Source: Triplophysa rosa (taxonomy: Eukaryota > Chordata > Actinopteri > Cypriniformes > Nemacheilidae). From it: a DNA stretch of 64,000 nucleotides. Below are positions 36,598 through 46,207 of this stretch, one piece after another; position 1 is the stretch's first letter, and each line of letters starts with the position of its first letter. Below the pieces are notes generated by a model, which ran no database searches, was not told the DNA's origin, and saw only the letters and a program-made list of their open reading frames with translations. A program made the position numbers and the translations under genes. The stretch is from assembly GCF_024868665.1 (NCBI RefSeq), contig NC_079890.1, positions 2,523,880 to 2,587,879 of the forward strand, read 5' to 3'.

Positions 36598-37115
36598 ATC
36601 ACAAAATCACAAACTTCCTGTGACTTAACACATCACCCACGTTTTTGAAAAATTAGCTTCAGGTAAGGTTCCTTTTAATTCATTGCTCATTCAGAGGTGC
36701 GTTCCACTAGTTTTATTTATTTTCACATCAAAGTCACACAAGACCTTTATCCTGAATTCCTGTTCTTTGATCCTGTCTGTTCAATGACAAGTTGGTAGGA
36801 GAGAAGAATAGAAAACCTCTGTAAGCTTCAAAGACAGTCCGACAACAGTGCGTTACACACCACAGTTGAAAATTCAGACAATTTGTATCTCATTGGTAAT
36901 TTAGACATTTCATTGCATCATATTCTGTTCAGCCAAAAAATCATTAATTCATCAGTAACCTCAGTGGTCATCAATGACCTAAATGTCAAAGTATAAACTC
37001 AACTACACCCATGACAGACAAAAGAGATTAACATAATAGTTCCAGTAATATACAATATTAGTACAGTATCATCAAAGATATTAATATTAACAAGATGCGC
37101 CACTGCCGTTACAAT

Positions 37116-37838
37116 GGGTGCTTCTCAATATGCCTCCTCGCTCCTCCGTCCTCCATCCTATGACCCAGAAACCGATCGAGCTCAGCCATCTTTAAGGACG
37201 TCTCAATTCTTTAATTGCACTGGGAGGAGGCGAGGATCGAGGAGAGAGGAGGCTTTCTGAGGAGTCATCATGAGCGAGGATACACATGTTTCCTTTGAGG
37301 AAGTGTTTTATCCACTAAACCTGACACGCGTATTATTCTCCTCCCCCTGCACATCGTCACATCTTTAGATCATATTCAAACATGCATAAATGTGATAATT
37401 ACGCTTTTTTTGTAAATGTATACCTATTTCAGACAGTATAGTTAATATTTATATAGTTAATATATTAATATAGTCAATATTTATGTATAACATACTGTAT
37501 ATTTGACATAGCCTACTTTAAATACATTTCTGACCTCTTTTAAGCTTGTTTTTAACTTATTTTATTGTAGTGGGGATTATGAAATCTGCCTAAAGTATGT
37601 ATTTAACTTTATATTTTATATTTTCAATGTGCAATGTGTACAGTCATCATTATTTGACGATGCTTTGAAGTGACGCTAAAGGGGGCCAGGATATGCCATT
37701 TCACTTCTTTTAATTCCTCCGTCCTCGCTTCTTTTCCTTGTTCCCTTCCCTCGCATCCTGAAGGGGTGGAGCTACGACGCGAGGAAAGGAAGCGAGGAAA
37801 GGAAACGAGGATGCACAAATAAGAATTGAGAAGCACCC
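37116..37838. mobile_element. Non-autonomous DNA element with GGGTGCTTCTCAAT ends
   Basis: It begins GGGTGCTTCTCAAT and ends ATTGAGAAGCACCC, so the termini are perfect 14-base inverted repeats. AAT flanks both ends as a possible 3-bp target duplication. Subterminal purine/pyrimidine-rich stretches (CCTCCTCGCTCCTCCGTCCT and GAGGAAAGGAAGCGAGGAAA) are also roughly inverted. There is no transposase frame. Confidence 0.75.
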
Positions 37839-38014
37839 AATGAATGGCGAGGAATGCAACACTCAATATGGCCACTCTAGCGAAGAAAGTCCCGCCTTCC
37901 AGTAAAACGAGCCAATCGTCAATCAGCTCTCGTGAGGCGCTTGCCAGCCTGTGCGCAGGCGCAGTAGATGAGGCGACCTTGAAAAAGGTGATTTTTAGCG
38001 CAATTTATATTTTA

Positions 38015-38461
38015 GTCTCATTAATTATTCACACATAAAACACGATGTACACTTGCGTAGCCAATTTCACATGCATAAAACCTAATTCACGTCCACAAAT
38101 TATATACAGTATGTACATTCACAAAAAACAATTCACATGCGTAAAATAAAATTATATTCTCATAAAATATGTTTCACAAACGCTTAATACAATTCACAGA
38201 CGTACAACTGTGCACAAATATTTTGAATGTTTAAAATGTACAAGTTTATCATTGAATGTGAATGTGCAAATCGTCACTCACGTGTGAATCGCCCTGGATT
38301 TGTGTGTGTGTATTTTGAGACTCTCTTGGCAGCGCTGTCCCTCCCACTTGAGTTGTCATCCTGTTTAGCCAATCAGATTCAACCTTACCATCCAACCAAT
38401 CATAATCGTGGAGAGTACGACAACCCACGTGGGAGGGGTTGCGTGCTGCCAGGAGAGTCTC

Positions 38462-38536
<75 letters not shown>

Positions 38537-38794
38537 ACCATCCAAGGCGATTCACACGTGAGTGACGATTTGCACATTCACATAACACGAAAACGTGTAC
38601 ATTTTAAACTTTCGAAATATTTGTGCAAGTGTATGTTTGCGAAACGTACTTTATGAGAAAATAGTTTTGTTTTACGCACGTGAATTGCTTTTTGTAAATG
38701 TATATTTATACTTTGTGCACGTAAATTAGGTTTTATCATGTGAAACTGTTTACGCATGTGTGATCTTGTTTTACGCGTGAATAATTAATGAGAC
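38015..38794. mobile_element. Palindromic TTA-flanked element (PIF/Harbinger-like MITE)
   Basis: GTCTCATTAATTATTCAC at the left end is mirrored by GTGAATAATTAATGAGAC at the right. TTA lies directly outside both ends, fitting the 3-bp TWA target of PIF/Harbinger elements. The arms remain paired almost to the centre: GTGCAAATCGTCACTCACGT at about 38,264 pairs with ACGTGAGTGACGATTTGCAC at about 38,556, and GAGACTCTC with GAGAGTCTC. The whole 780 bp can therefore fold back on itself. It is non-coding. Confidence 0.8.
38466..38534. repeat. (CA)n microsatellite inside the right arm of the palindromic element
   Basis: About 34 uninterrupted CA units follow CTCAAAA. The mirrored position in the left arm carries only a short TGTGTGTGTGT run before ATTTTGAG. 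Frames of poly-TH or poly-CV across it are artefacts. Confidence 0.95.
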
Positions 38795-38795
38795 T

Positions 38796-40052
38796 TAGCA
38801 AACCAAAGTTATGAACGGTTCATGTCATGTTTAATTATTGATCGGAAATATGTTGTTTAATTGTGATTTTTGCCAGCGATTTTAGAAATATTGCCTTCCC
38901 CCATTCAAGTAGATAGGACTGTGGACTTGCTATGATGTAAATAGCTGCCCAGAGGCGTTGCAAACATGGCTGCTGAGTGGCACGACTTCCGTAAACGGAC
39001 TTTGGTATTATGCTTTAAATTCTATTGTATGCAATTCCAAACCTGCCAATATTAATAAATAAATACAAAAAAATTCATGTAAAAATGTAAAAAAAAGGAG
39101 TATTTATACTTTTATTTTGTATTGTTGTTGTTGTTTGTTCCCACGATAGACTAGAAGTGTTTTAGCCAATCACAGATTGTTTGGGAGAGGGAATGATGCT
39201 AGCAAAATAAACAAAATATTTAACACACACAAGGTCAACGTGTTGTCGAAACAGATATATCAAATGAAATATTTCAGAATACCAAAAAGCAGAAACTACA
39301 CTCGATGATGCTGACAGTACAGTCACCTAAAAGCTCAATTTTAATCTATTTACAGTAATTCTATTGACAGACCTATTTTAATTCAAAAAGGAAATCTGCT
39401 GACTCTTCATGTTCATGTCGCATGCAATCTGCAGAACGTGTATTCTTTACATTAATAATTACAGTTATCTAACCGCAACATGTCTGACAGGATACAGATG
39501 AGGTTAGTGAGATTTGCCCAACAACACACGTGCATTATATATCTTTGTTTATTTTCCTTTTTCTGTTCATTGGTTGTTTTGTTTATGAATGTATATTTTT
39601 TCATGACACTGTTGGCCAAGTTCTAAGGCCAAATATCCCCTTAGCAATCCAAAAGTCTCATTTTTAATGGTATTTGTCCCACAGGCGGGACAGTGGAATG
39701 CTATATACAGTATCCACAAAAGAAAACAGGCTGTATTAGTCATATAATATACAGTACATGTAATGTATTGAATAAAACATTGTTAAAACTATTTTTTTCA
39801 CTGTGTTTAATTGATTATTGTTTGATAGTCTCTCTAGATGTAAATACAGATGTTTTTTTTCATTATGTTATGTAGTGCCAAATAATCCTGTTGTATTCAC
39901 CCCTATTATTTGTACTTCCTCTTTTATTTTGTTTTCTTTTTGTTGTAATTACTGTATTCTATTTATTACAAAATTAACATACATGTTAATTAACATTCAA
40001 AGAGCAGAATCTCATTTACGTTGCTGTGTACGACTTCAGGGTGGGTATCCCT
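38796..40052. other. Intergenic, no gene seen
   Basis: AT-rich sequence without recognisable exon, RNA gene or complete repeat. The open frames at 39,693-40,126 are low-complexity and run into the next element. Confidence 0.55.
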
Positions 40053-40383
40053 TTAAAGGTACAGTGCGGGATGTTTTGTATGATCTATTAACAGAAATGC
40101 AATATAACATACAAAACTGTCTTTAGATGTGTATAAAAACCTTACGTAATGAAAAGTTATGTTTTTATTACCTTAGAATAAACCAGTTGTATCTACATAG
40201 GGAGCGGGCCTATCTACACGGAATTTGTTATGTTGTGCAGCCATGTTTTGTACAGTAAGCTCTAACGGACAAACAGCTCTACAGAGCGCGTTTCGTATAT
40301 GTTGGTCTTCGTGTGTGTTTCTAGACGCGCTTGCGTCATCGCTGAGTTGAAGACGCACAAAGTAGTAAGTTGTAGTACGGAGA

Positions 40384-40629
40384 GGAAAGTGAAAGTGACC
40401 TATTAGTCAGATATGGTGACCCATACCCGAAATGTGACCTCTGCTTTTAATCCATCCAGAGAGTAGTGAACACACGCACAGCAAGTGGTGAACACATGTA
40501 CACCCGGAGCAGTGGGCAGCTATCACTGCAGCGCCCGGGGAGCAAGGTGCCTTGCTCAAGGCCCTGAGGATCGAACCGGCAACCTTCTGATCACGAGTCC
40601 GACTCTCTAACCATTAGGCCACCACGACT
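40384..40629 (-). mobile_element. tRNA-derived SINE nested in the TTAA element
   Basis: Read on the minus strand from 40,629 it begins with GTGGTGGCCTAATGGTTAGA (A-box region). The B box GGTTCGATCCT follows about 40 bases on, then a SINE body containing GGGCGCTGCAGTGATAGCT. The orientation is opposite to the host element. The gene-like tRNA fold is not preserved, so it is a SINE rather than a working tRNA. Confidence 0.75.
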
Positions 40630-40660
40630 TTTTCAATGTTTACCAAACAACTGTTTTTAT

Positions 40661-40737
40661 GAAAAACATTATTATTCGGAGGTTATATGGCCATTTGTAT
40701 AAAATGGCCATATAACCTCCGAATAATAATGTTTTTC
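40661..40737. repeat. Perfect 36-bp inverted repeat with 5-base loop
   Basis: The left arm 40,661-40,696 (GAAAAACATTATTATTCGGA...) is the exact inverse of 40,702-40,737, separated by GTATA. No mismatch was found across 36 pairs. It sits just after the nested SINE, inside the TTAA element. Confidence 0.9.
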
Positions 40738-41354
40738 CGTCCCTGCGGTACGTACTCCGGTTGTTCCTGACTTTACAAAGGGGGAGACAAACGTCTACTA
40801 ACTTACACCTAACTGCCTATGTCGCTGTCAGATCAAACGCTTTGAACAGCGTTGCTATTTACGATTAGCTAACTTTAGTTACTTCACTACTCTCAGCGTG
40901 TACTAGATAGCACGCAAGAAATATATCTAATTATAGAATTGTAACATAGAATACATGTTAAATGATTAATTACGTTAATATATTGCCTTACCTTTGCAAA
41001 GAAACATCGTTGCTTGTATCACTGCTATCCGCTGTCTCAGTAGACGACATCTTTTTTTACTGTTGCGGCCACCGTAGTAATTCGAAAGGGAGGGGTGGGC
41101 AAATGACTCAGAGATTCGTTGCAAAACTATAATACAACGCTAGTGGCCGCTGATTTTCAAGAACTGCGCCTTTAAATTGAACTTTGAGGCCTCGAGCTCT
41201 CCTCTTTATTTACAAACCCAAAAACCAGCCCGGGTGAGCCCGCTATGGGATGAGCGTTGGAGTCGGCTAATCACGTTTGTCCATCGACGCTGTAATTCAA
41301 GTAAACATTAAACATAGAGGCTAATACGCGCATTGGGGATTTACACAGTGGCTT

Positions 41355-41362
41355 TATATAAA
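41355..41362 (+). promoter_or_regulatory. TATA box of the PIM-like kinase gene
   Basis: TATATAAA lies 110 bp before the ATG at 41,472, in an otherwise GC/CpG-richer stretch (GACGCGTTCCC, GCGCTCGCGC). A start site near 41,385-41,395 would give a 5' UTR of about 80 bases. Position and context support it. No other core element is clear. Confidence 0.5.
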
Positions 41363-41471
41363 CGACGCGTTCCCATTGTTACGTCACAGCGAGGCTGAGC
41401 GCTCGCGCATTGCTCTTTCTGCAACGGATTCACTGAAAGCTGGCTCACTGCGCTCAACTTAACCGTGAAAA

Positions 41472-44015
41472 ATGGGACAGAAAGCTGGTCGCTTCGTGAA
41501 GGCGGAAGATACGGACGGTCGTGAATGTGTGCACAAACCGGATACACCGACTGGATCGACCGCTAACACGCCAGATCTTCGTGGTTCTTCAGTGGCTGCT
41601 ACTGACGCGAACGCGGTATCAACTGACAGACGTGCTGGTAAACAACATCCCCACATTATGATGGCAATATGTACACAGCTTTTGAAAGTTTAGAGTCAGA
41701 TATTGGCGTTATGTAATGACAAATTGAGAAATAAATCAAAACGATGCTATATTTCCGCATCTTCGGTTTAGTCAATCTTTGATTAAATATCATTTAATCA
41801 CGTAGCTTCATGGAAGTTTACCCTGAGGTGTTATTTAAATAATATGCAGGAGTTGCTGGATTATATTACATATAACGTTAATGGCATAAGGAATGTTTTG
41901 GAGCTGTAAACTGATATTTCCTACTGACACAATACAACAAATTACTGTACTGTATATGAATAACTGGCTAAATTCAATATTTGAACTTTTTTTTTGGTCT
42001 GCTAAGATTAAGGTTTTAGTCATGATTATGTTTCGTGAAGCTTGCAGGATGACAGGAAGATATGTGTTCTGATAAATTAACAAATGCAGTTTTGTTGAGA
42101 ATCTTAAGTGAAATGTGAATATAAATTGTAGTTGCACTGTCCCTTTTCATTATTTTTAATATTCTTTGTTTCTCCAGCTCCAGTCAGTGACAGGGTTGAA
42201 GTCCAGCAGTCTTCAGTCAGTCTGATGAAGATGGAAAATAAGCCGTTTGTGAGAGTTGAAGGTGAGTTTACTTCTTTGATCCCAACATAACACAAACATG
42301 CTTTTAATTCAATATCAGCAAAACTATGAGACTATTTTAATATCTTCTGGACAAAAGGAAGAAGGACAGTTTTTGATAGAGTGAAGCTTGTGGCTCCAGC
42401 CTACACGATTTGTCCTGTCTTTAGCATTTAGCAATAGCTTTAAACAAGATTCGGGTTACATTTATTGATATGTTTAATGACAAAAAGTCTTAACCCGCCA
42501 TGTATTTTCACTTGAGTTAAACTATATGAATAATTGTCTTGCAGTTATTTTAAGAACATATGTAATTAAATAGACCTATAATGTTAAAAAATGAGGTTTT
42601 GCATGTTCATGTCAACTACATTTATCTTTTATTAGAAATCCACACCTGCCAGTATGAAATTGGTGAACTGCTGGGTGCAGGAGGTTATGGATCCGTCTTT
42701 GAGGGGACGCGTGTGGGGGATGGCTTGAAGGTTTGCTTTTTTTACTTTTCTCATTCTATCCTGTAAGCTTTCTTAGTACATCTTATGTCCACTATTTAGA
42801 GCACTTGACATCTTAAAAATGACAGACTGACCAAACATGCTCTATATTGCTTTCAATTGATTACACATGTGCTTTGTATAACGCATAATGCTTTGAATGA
42901 AATTACCTCTGCATGACTCAACTGTAAATCATTCTATACAAATCTCTGGTTTTTGTTTTGTTCATCAGGTGGCAGTGAAATATGTCCCAAAGAAAGCGGG
43001 TGTGAGATATATAAACCTTGTAAGTAGGCTGTGCTGATTGTTTTTTTCTAAAATCGTTTTAATGTCTGTTGACATCAGATTGTCCAAGAATGAGACATGT
43101 TGGGAAAATCACCTCTTTTAAATCATGATAAAAATGGTCTTCCTTTTAGCCGGAGTTTTCTGAACCCATTCCATTGGAAGTCGCTCTGCAGGTCCTTGCC
43201 ACCGGCGGAAGCAATGTTCCAGAGATCGTCAAGCTTCTGGACTGGCAGGACCGACCCGGCTATTACATCATGGTCCTGGAACGCCCTGCTCCCTGCACGA
43301 ATTTGAGAGAATTTTGTAGAAGCAAAGGAGAAAAACTCAGCGAGGAGTTAGCACGAGTTATCATGCGGCAGGCAACCAGAGCTGCTTACATATGCTGCAG
43401 ACAGGGTGTCTTCCATAGTGACATCAAACAGAATAACCTCCTGATTAACCCAGAAACACTACAGGTGAAACTGATCGACTTTGGGTGCGGCTTTTTACTA
43501 AAAGAAACGCCCTACACAACATATGAAGGTATGTTTTATCACATAAAGCTATAAGTGCCGGCTTTAGAGAAATTTGTTTCCTTTAATGTGAAATCTGTTT
43601 CCTTCAGGCACACGGAACTACTGCTGCCCCGACAACACTAAAACAGGACAGTACTATGGAAAGCTGGCGATGGTGTACTCACTGGGTGTGCTGTTGTTCA
43701 CGATGGTTTGCGGACGATATCCCCACTTTAAGGACAAGTGCGAGATCAGAGACACAATCTGGTATAAAGACGAGTTGTCTATAGGTGAGATTCTGATTGT
43801 AATCAACGTCAATCCAAGTTTAAAGTGACATTCACATAATTTGATAGTTTCTAAAAAAGAAAAAGTACAATCTTCTATCTTTCTGCACAGAATGCTGCAG
43901 GTTGATTCAGGCCTGCCTGCAGGAGAATCCAGAAGAACGAATTCATCTGGAAGAGATGCTTGGGCACAAGTGGTTTCAGGTACTGAGCCTTAGATCAGCT
44001 AAAACTGAACTTTAA
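41472..44015 (+). CDS. PIM-like serine/threonine protein kinase, seven exons, 358 aa
   Basis: The exons, by splice sites and phase, are 41,472-41,637, 42,178-42,261, 42,636-42,730, 42,969-43,019, 43,150-43,528, 43,608-43,784 and 43,891-44,015 (1,077 nt). After about 84 variable residues the kinase domain shows: glycine loop GAGGYGSVFEG, VAVK lysine, helix-C glutamate in PLEVAL, the PIM-type hinge LERPAP, catalytic loop HSDIKQNN, IDFG, GTRNYCCPDN at the P+1 region, YSLGVLLF, and the closing PEERIHLEEMLGHKWFQ. The hinge prolines and overall order identify the PIM family (known targets: basic-directed Ser/Thr sites, cell survival). The HRD arginine is serine and the PPE glutamate is aspartate, so activity is uncertain. 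TAA at 44,013 follows FQVLSLRSAKTEL. The second, dead copy keeps a similar tail, which supports this stop. PIM-like genes are expanded in fish. Confidence 0.88.
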
Positions 44016-44141
44016 CAACTTTGTATTAGTTTGTCGTGATTACGTGATCTTTAGCTTTGTTAGTATCTGCTTCAGCTGTTGTTATCGTCACTGCACCAAT
44101 GACAATATGTGGTGCTGATGTTTATACTCCTGGCACCCAGG

Positions 44142-44147
44142 AATAAA
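44142..44147 (+). terminator. Polyadenylation signal of the PIM-like gene
   Basis: AATAAA lies 127 bases after the stop codon of the kinase gene, giving a short 3' UTR. It also argues that the intact kinase normally ends before the downstream acidic repeat exon. Confidence 0.55.
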
Positions 44148-44399
44148 AGAGCCTTTAGGATTAGTCACCAGATAGTTTGTGGATGCATGAGCCACATCGT
44201 CAAATTATTTAAAAAAAACATATCTGTATAGGTCACAGTTATTAAGAAATCTAAATGCTACATGCAAAAGTGTTTGCTTTATGTCACTGCAATTTCTTCC
44301 TCTGTTTTTTTAATGTTGTGAAATGTGTGAAAGTTGGCAAGTCAAACCTGTTGTCGTTGTCATATATTCAGAAATACACCAGATTTATGTCCATTTCAG

Positions 44400-45707
44400 G
44401 GTGTAATTCAGGGAACTGAGTGTGATGGGGAAGATGAACAGACTCCAGTCAACAGCAAGTTTGACTGGGACGATGAGAAGACTCCAGTTAACAGCGAGTC
44501 TGACTGGGACCATGAGAAGATTCCAGTCAACAGTGAGTCTGATGGGACGATGAGAAGTCTCCAGTCAACAGCGAGTCTGATTGGGATGATGAGAAGTCTC
44601 CAGTCAACAGCGAGTCTGACTTGGACGATGAAAAGTCTCCAGTCAACAGCGAGTCTGACTTGGACGATGAAAAGTCTCCAGTCAACAGCGAGTCTGACTG
44701 GGACGATGAAAAGTCTCCAGTCAACAGCGAGTCTGACTGGGACGATGAAAATTCTCCAGTCAACACCGAGTCTGATTTGGACGGTGAGAAGTCTCCAGTC
44801 AACGGCGAGTCTGACTGGGACGATGAGAAGTCTCCAGTCAACAGCGAGTCTGATTGGGACGATGAGAAGTCTCCAGCCAACAGCGAGTCTGACTGGGACG
44901 ATGAGAAGTCTCCAGCCAACAGCGAGTCTGACTGGGACGATGAGAAGTCTCCAGTCAACAGCGAGTCTGACTGGGACGATGAGAAGTCTCCAGTCAACAG
45001 CGAGTCTGACTGGGACGATGAGAAGTCTCCAGTCAACAGCGAGTCTGACTGGGACGATGAGAAGTCTCCAGTCAACAGCGAGTCTGACTGGGACGATGAG
45101 AAGTCTCCAGTCAACAGCGAGTCTGACTGGGACGATGAGAAGTCTCCAGTCAACAGCGAGTCTGACTGGGACGATGAGAAGTCTCCAGTCAACAGCGAGT
45201 CTGACTGGGACGATGAGAAGTCTCCAGTCAACAGCGAGTCTGACTGGGACGATGAGAAGTCTCCAGTCAACAGCGAGTCTGACTGGGACGATGAGAAGTC
45301 TCCAGTCAACAGCGAGTCTGACTGGGACGATGAGAAGTCTCCAGTCAACAGCGAGTCTGACTGGGACGATGAGAAGTCTCCAGTCAACAGCGAGTCTGAC
45401 TGGGACGATGAGAAGTCTCCAGTCAACAGCGAGTCTGACTGGGACGATGAGAAGTCTCCAGTCAACAGGGAGTCTGACTGGGACAATGAGAAGTCTCCAG
45501 TCAACAGGGAGTCTGACTGAGAGGATGAAAAGTCTCCAGTCAACAGGGAGTCTGACTGAGAGGATGAAAAGTCTCCAGTCAACAGGGAGTCTGACTGGGA
45601 GGATGGAAAGTCTCCAGCCAACAGCGAGTCTGACTGGGATGACGAAAAGACTCCACGCATTGATGGGAATCTGGAGAATAATAAGGAGTCGGATGTGAGA
45701 ATTGAGG
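44400..45707 (+). pseudogene. Expanded acidic-repeat exon of the second PIM-like copy
   Basis: It is bounded by an acceptor (CCATTTCAG at 44,391-44,399) and a donor (GAGG|GTGAGTG at 45,707/45,708). The first 14 codons (GVIQGTECDGEDEQ...) open into 13-residue acidic repeats, DWDDEKSPVNSES. A one-base deletion in unit 4 (near 44,543) shifts the entry frame into TMRSLQSTASLTG, which stays open to 45,698. The acidic frame itself meets TGA at 45,518 and 45,557. At the donor the acidic frame ends ...VRIE-G in phase 1, as exon 2 of the intact gene does (VRVE-G), and it fits the next kinase exon. I infer an exon-2 homologue inflated by a minisatellite, no longer translatable as one acidic protein. 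Confidence 0.6.
44424..45670. repeat. 39-bp minisatellite, 32 units
   Basis: The unit reads GACTGGGACGATGAGAAGTC followed by TCCAGTCAACAGCGAGTCT. There are 32 units: unit 4 is 38 bp, units 14-26 (44,930-45,436) look identical, and the edges are diverged (GACTTGG, GACTGAGAGG, final GACTGGGATGACGAAAAGAC). The period is a multiple of three and four of six frames lack stops, so long open frames occur on both strands. Confidence 0.97.
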
Positions 45708-46207
45708 GTGAGTGTACACAAAAATGTGAAAACATCATTAATTCAGAAGGAGTTTAATCATTACTGTTCATGAAAAAGTATAGTGATAGAGAGCAAGGAC
45801 ATCAAACATTTTAGTTTTAAGAATACAATAAGAATATTAGGTTAAGAATATAGTTTTTGCTGAGTAAAATGCCTTCTTGTCATTAGACAAAATGTACAAA
45901 TGAAGAGTTTGGTTTCAAATTGAGATAATTTGTCAAAAATCAAGTTTTTATTATGTTATCATGTTTTTATTGTGTAGTTAGCTGTTTTTTTTTAGTTATT
46001 ATGGCTTAAATAAAAACAAACAGCAATTTGATTTATATTAACTGGAATGCACTAAAAAAAGACATTATTTTTGTTTTGTTTTTTAAATGGAGTTTTGGAA
46101 CCAAACTCTTCAAATATATGAATCATAGTCTTCCAGTTATTTTTTTATTTTATTAGTTTTGGAAGAAGTTTTGCATGTTCATTTCATCTACGTTTATCTT
46201 TAAATAG

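Larger units (their letters stand above)
40053..41175 (+). mobile_element. TTAA-flanked element (GGTCCAGTGTGT family), expanded by insertions
   Basis: It starts TTAAAGGTACAGTGCGGGAT and continues with words of the 36,385 element (CTATTAACAGAAATGCAATA, ATTACCTTAGAATAAACCA). It ends AACTGCGCCTTTAA, again with TTAA outside. The centre is much longer than in other copies because it contains a SINE (40,384-40,629) and a perfect palindrome (40,661-40,737). It ends about 180 bp before the TATA box of the kinase gene. Confidence 0.65.

Noticed and set aside
38227..38656. Poly-TH and poly-CV proteins
   Set aside because: They are translations of a (CA)n microsatellite inside a palindromic element.
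40384..40629. Functional tRNA gene on the minus strand
   Set aside because: A and B boxes are present, but the body continues into SINE sequence and the cloverleaf is not kept.
44424..45670. CRISPR-like regular array
   Set aside because: The repeats are directly adjacent with no unique spacers, in a eukaryotic spliced gene context. It is a coding minisatellite.
44408..45738. Long minus-strand open frames (437 and 403 aa) across the repeat array
   Set aside because: They are the antisense of a 39-bp repeat that lacks stops in four of six frames. They have no independent start, splice or domain evidence.
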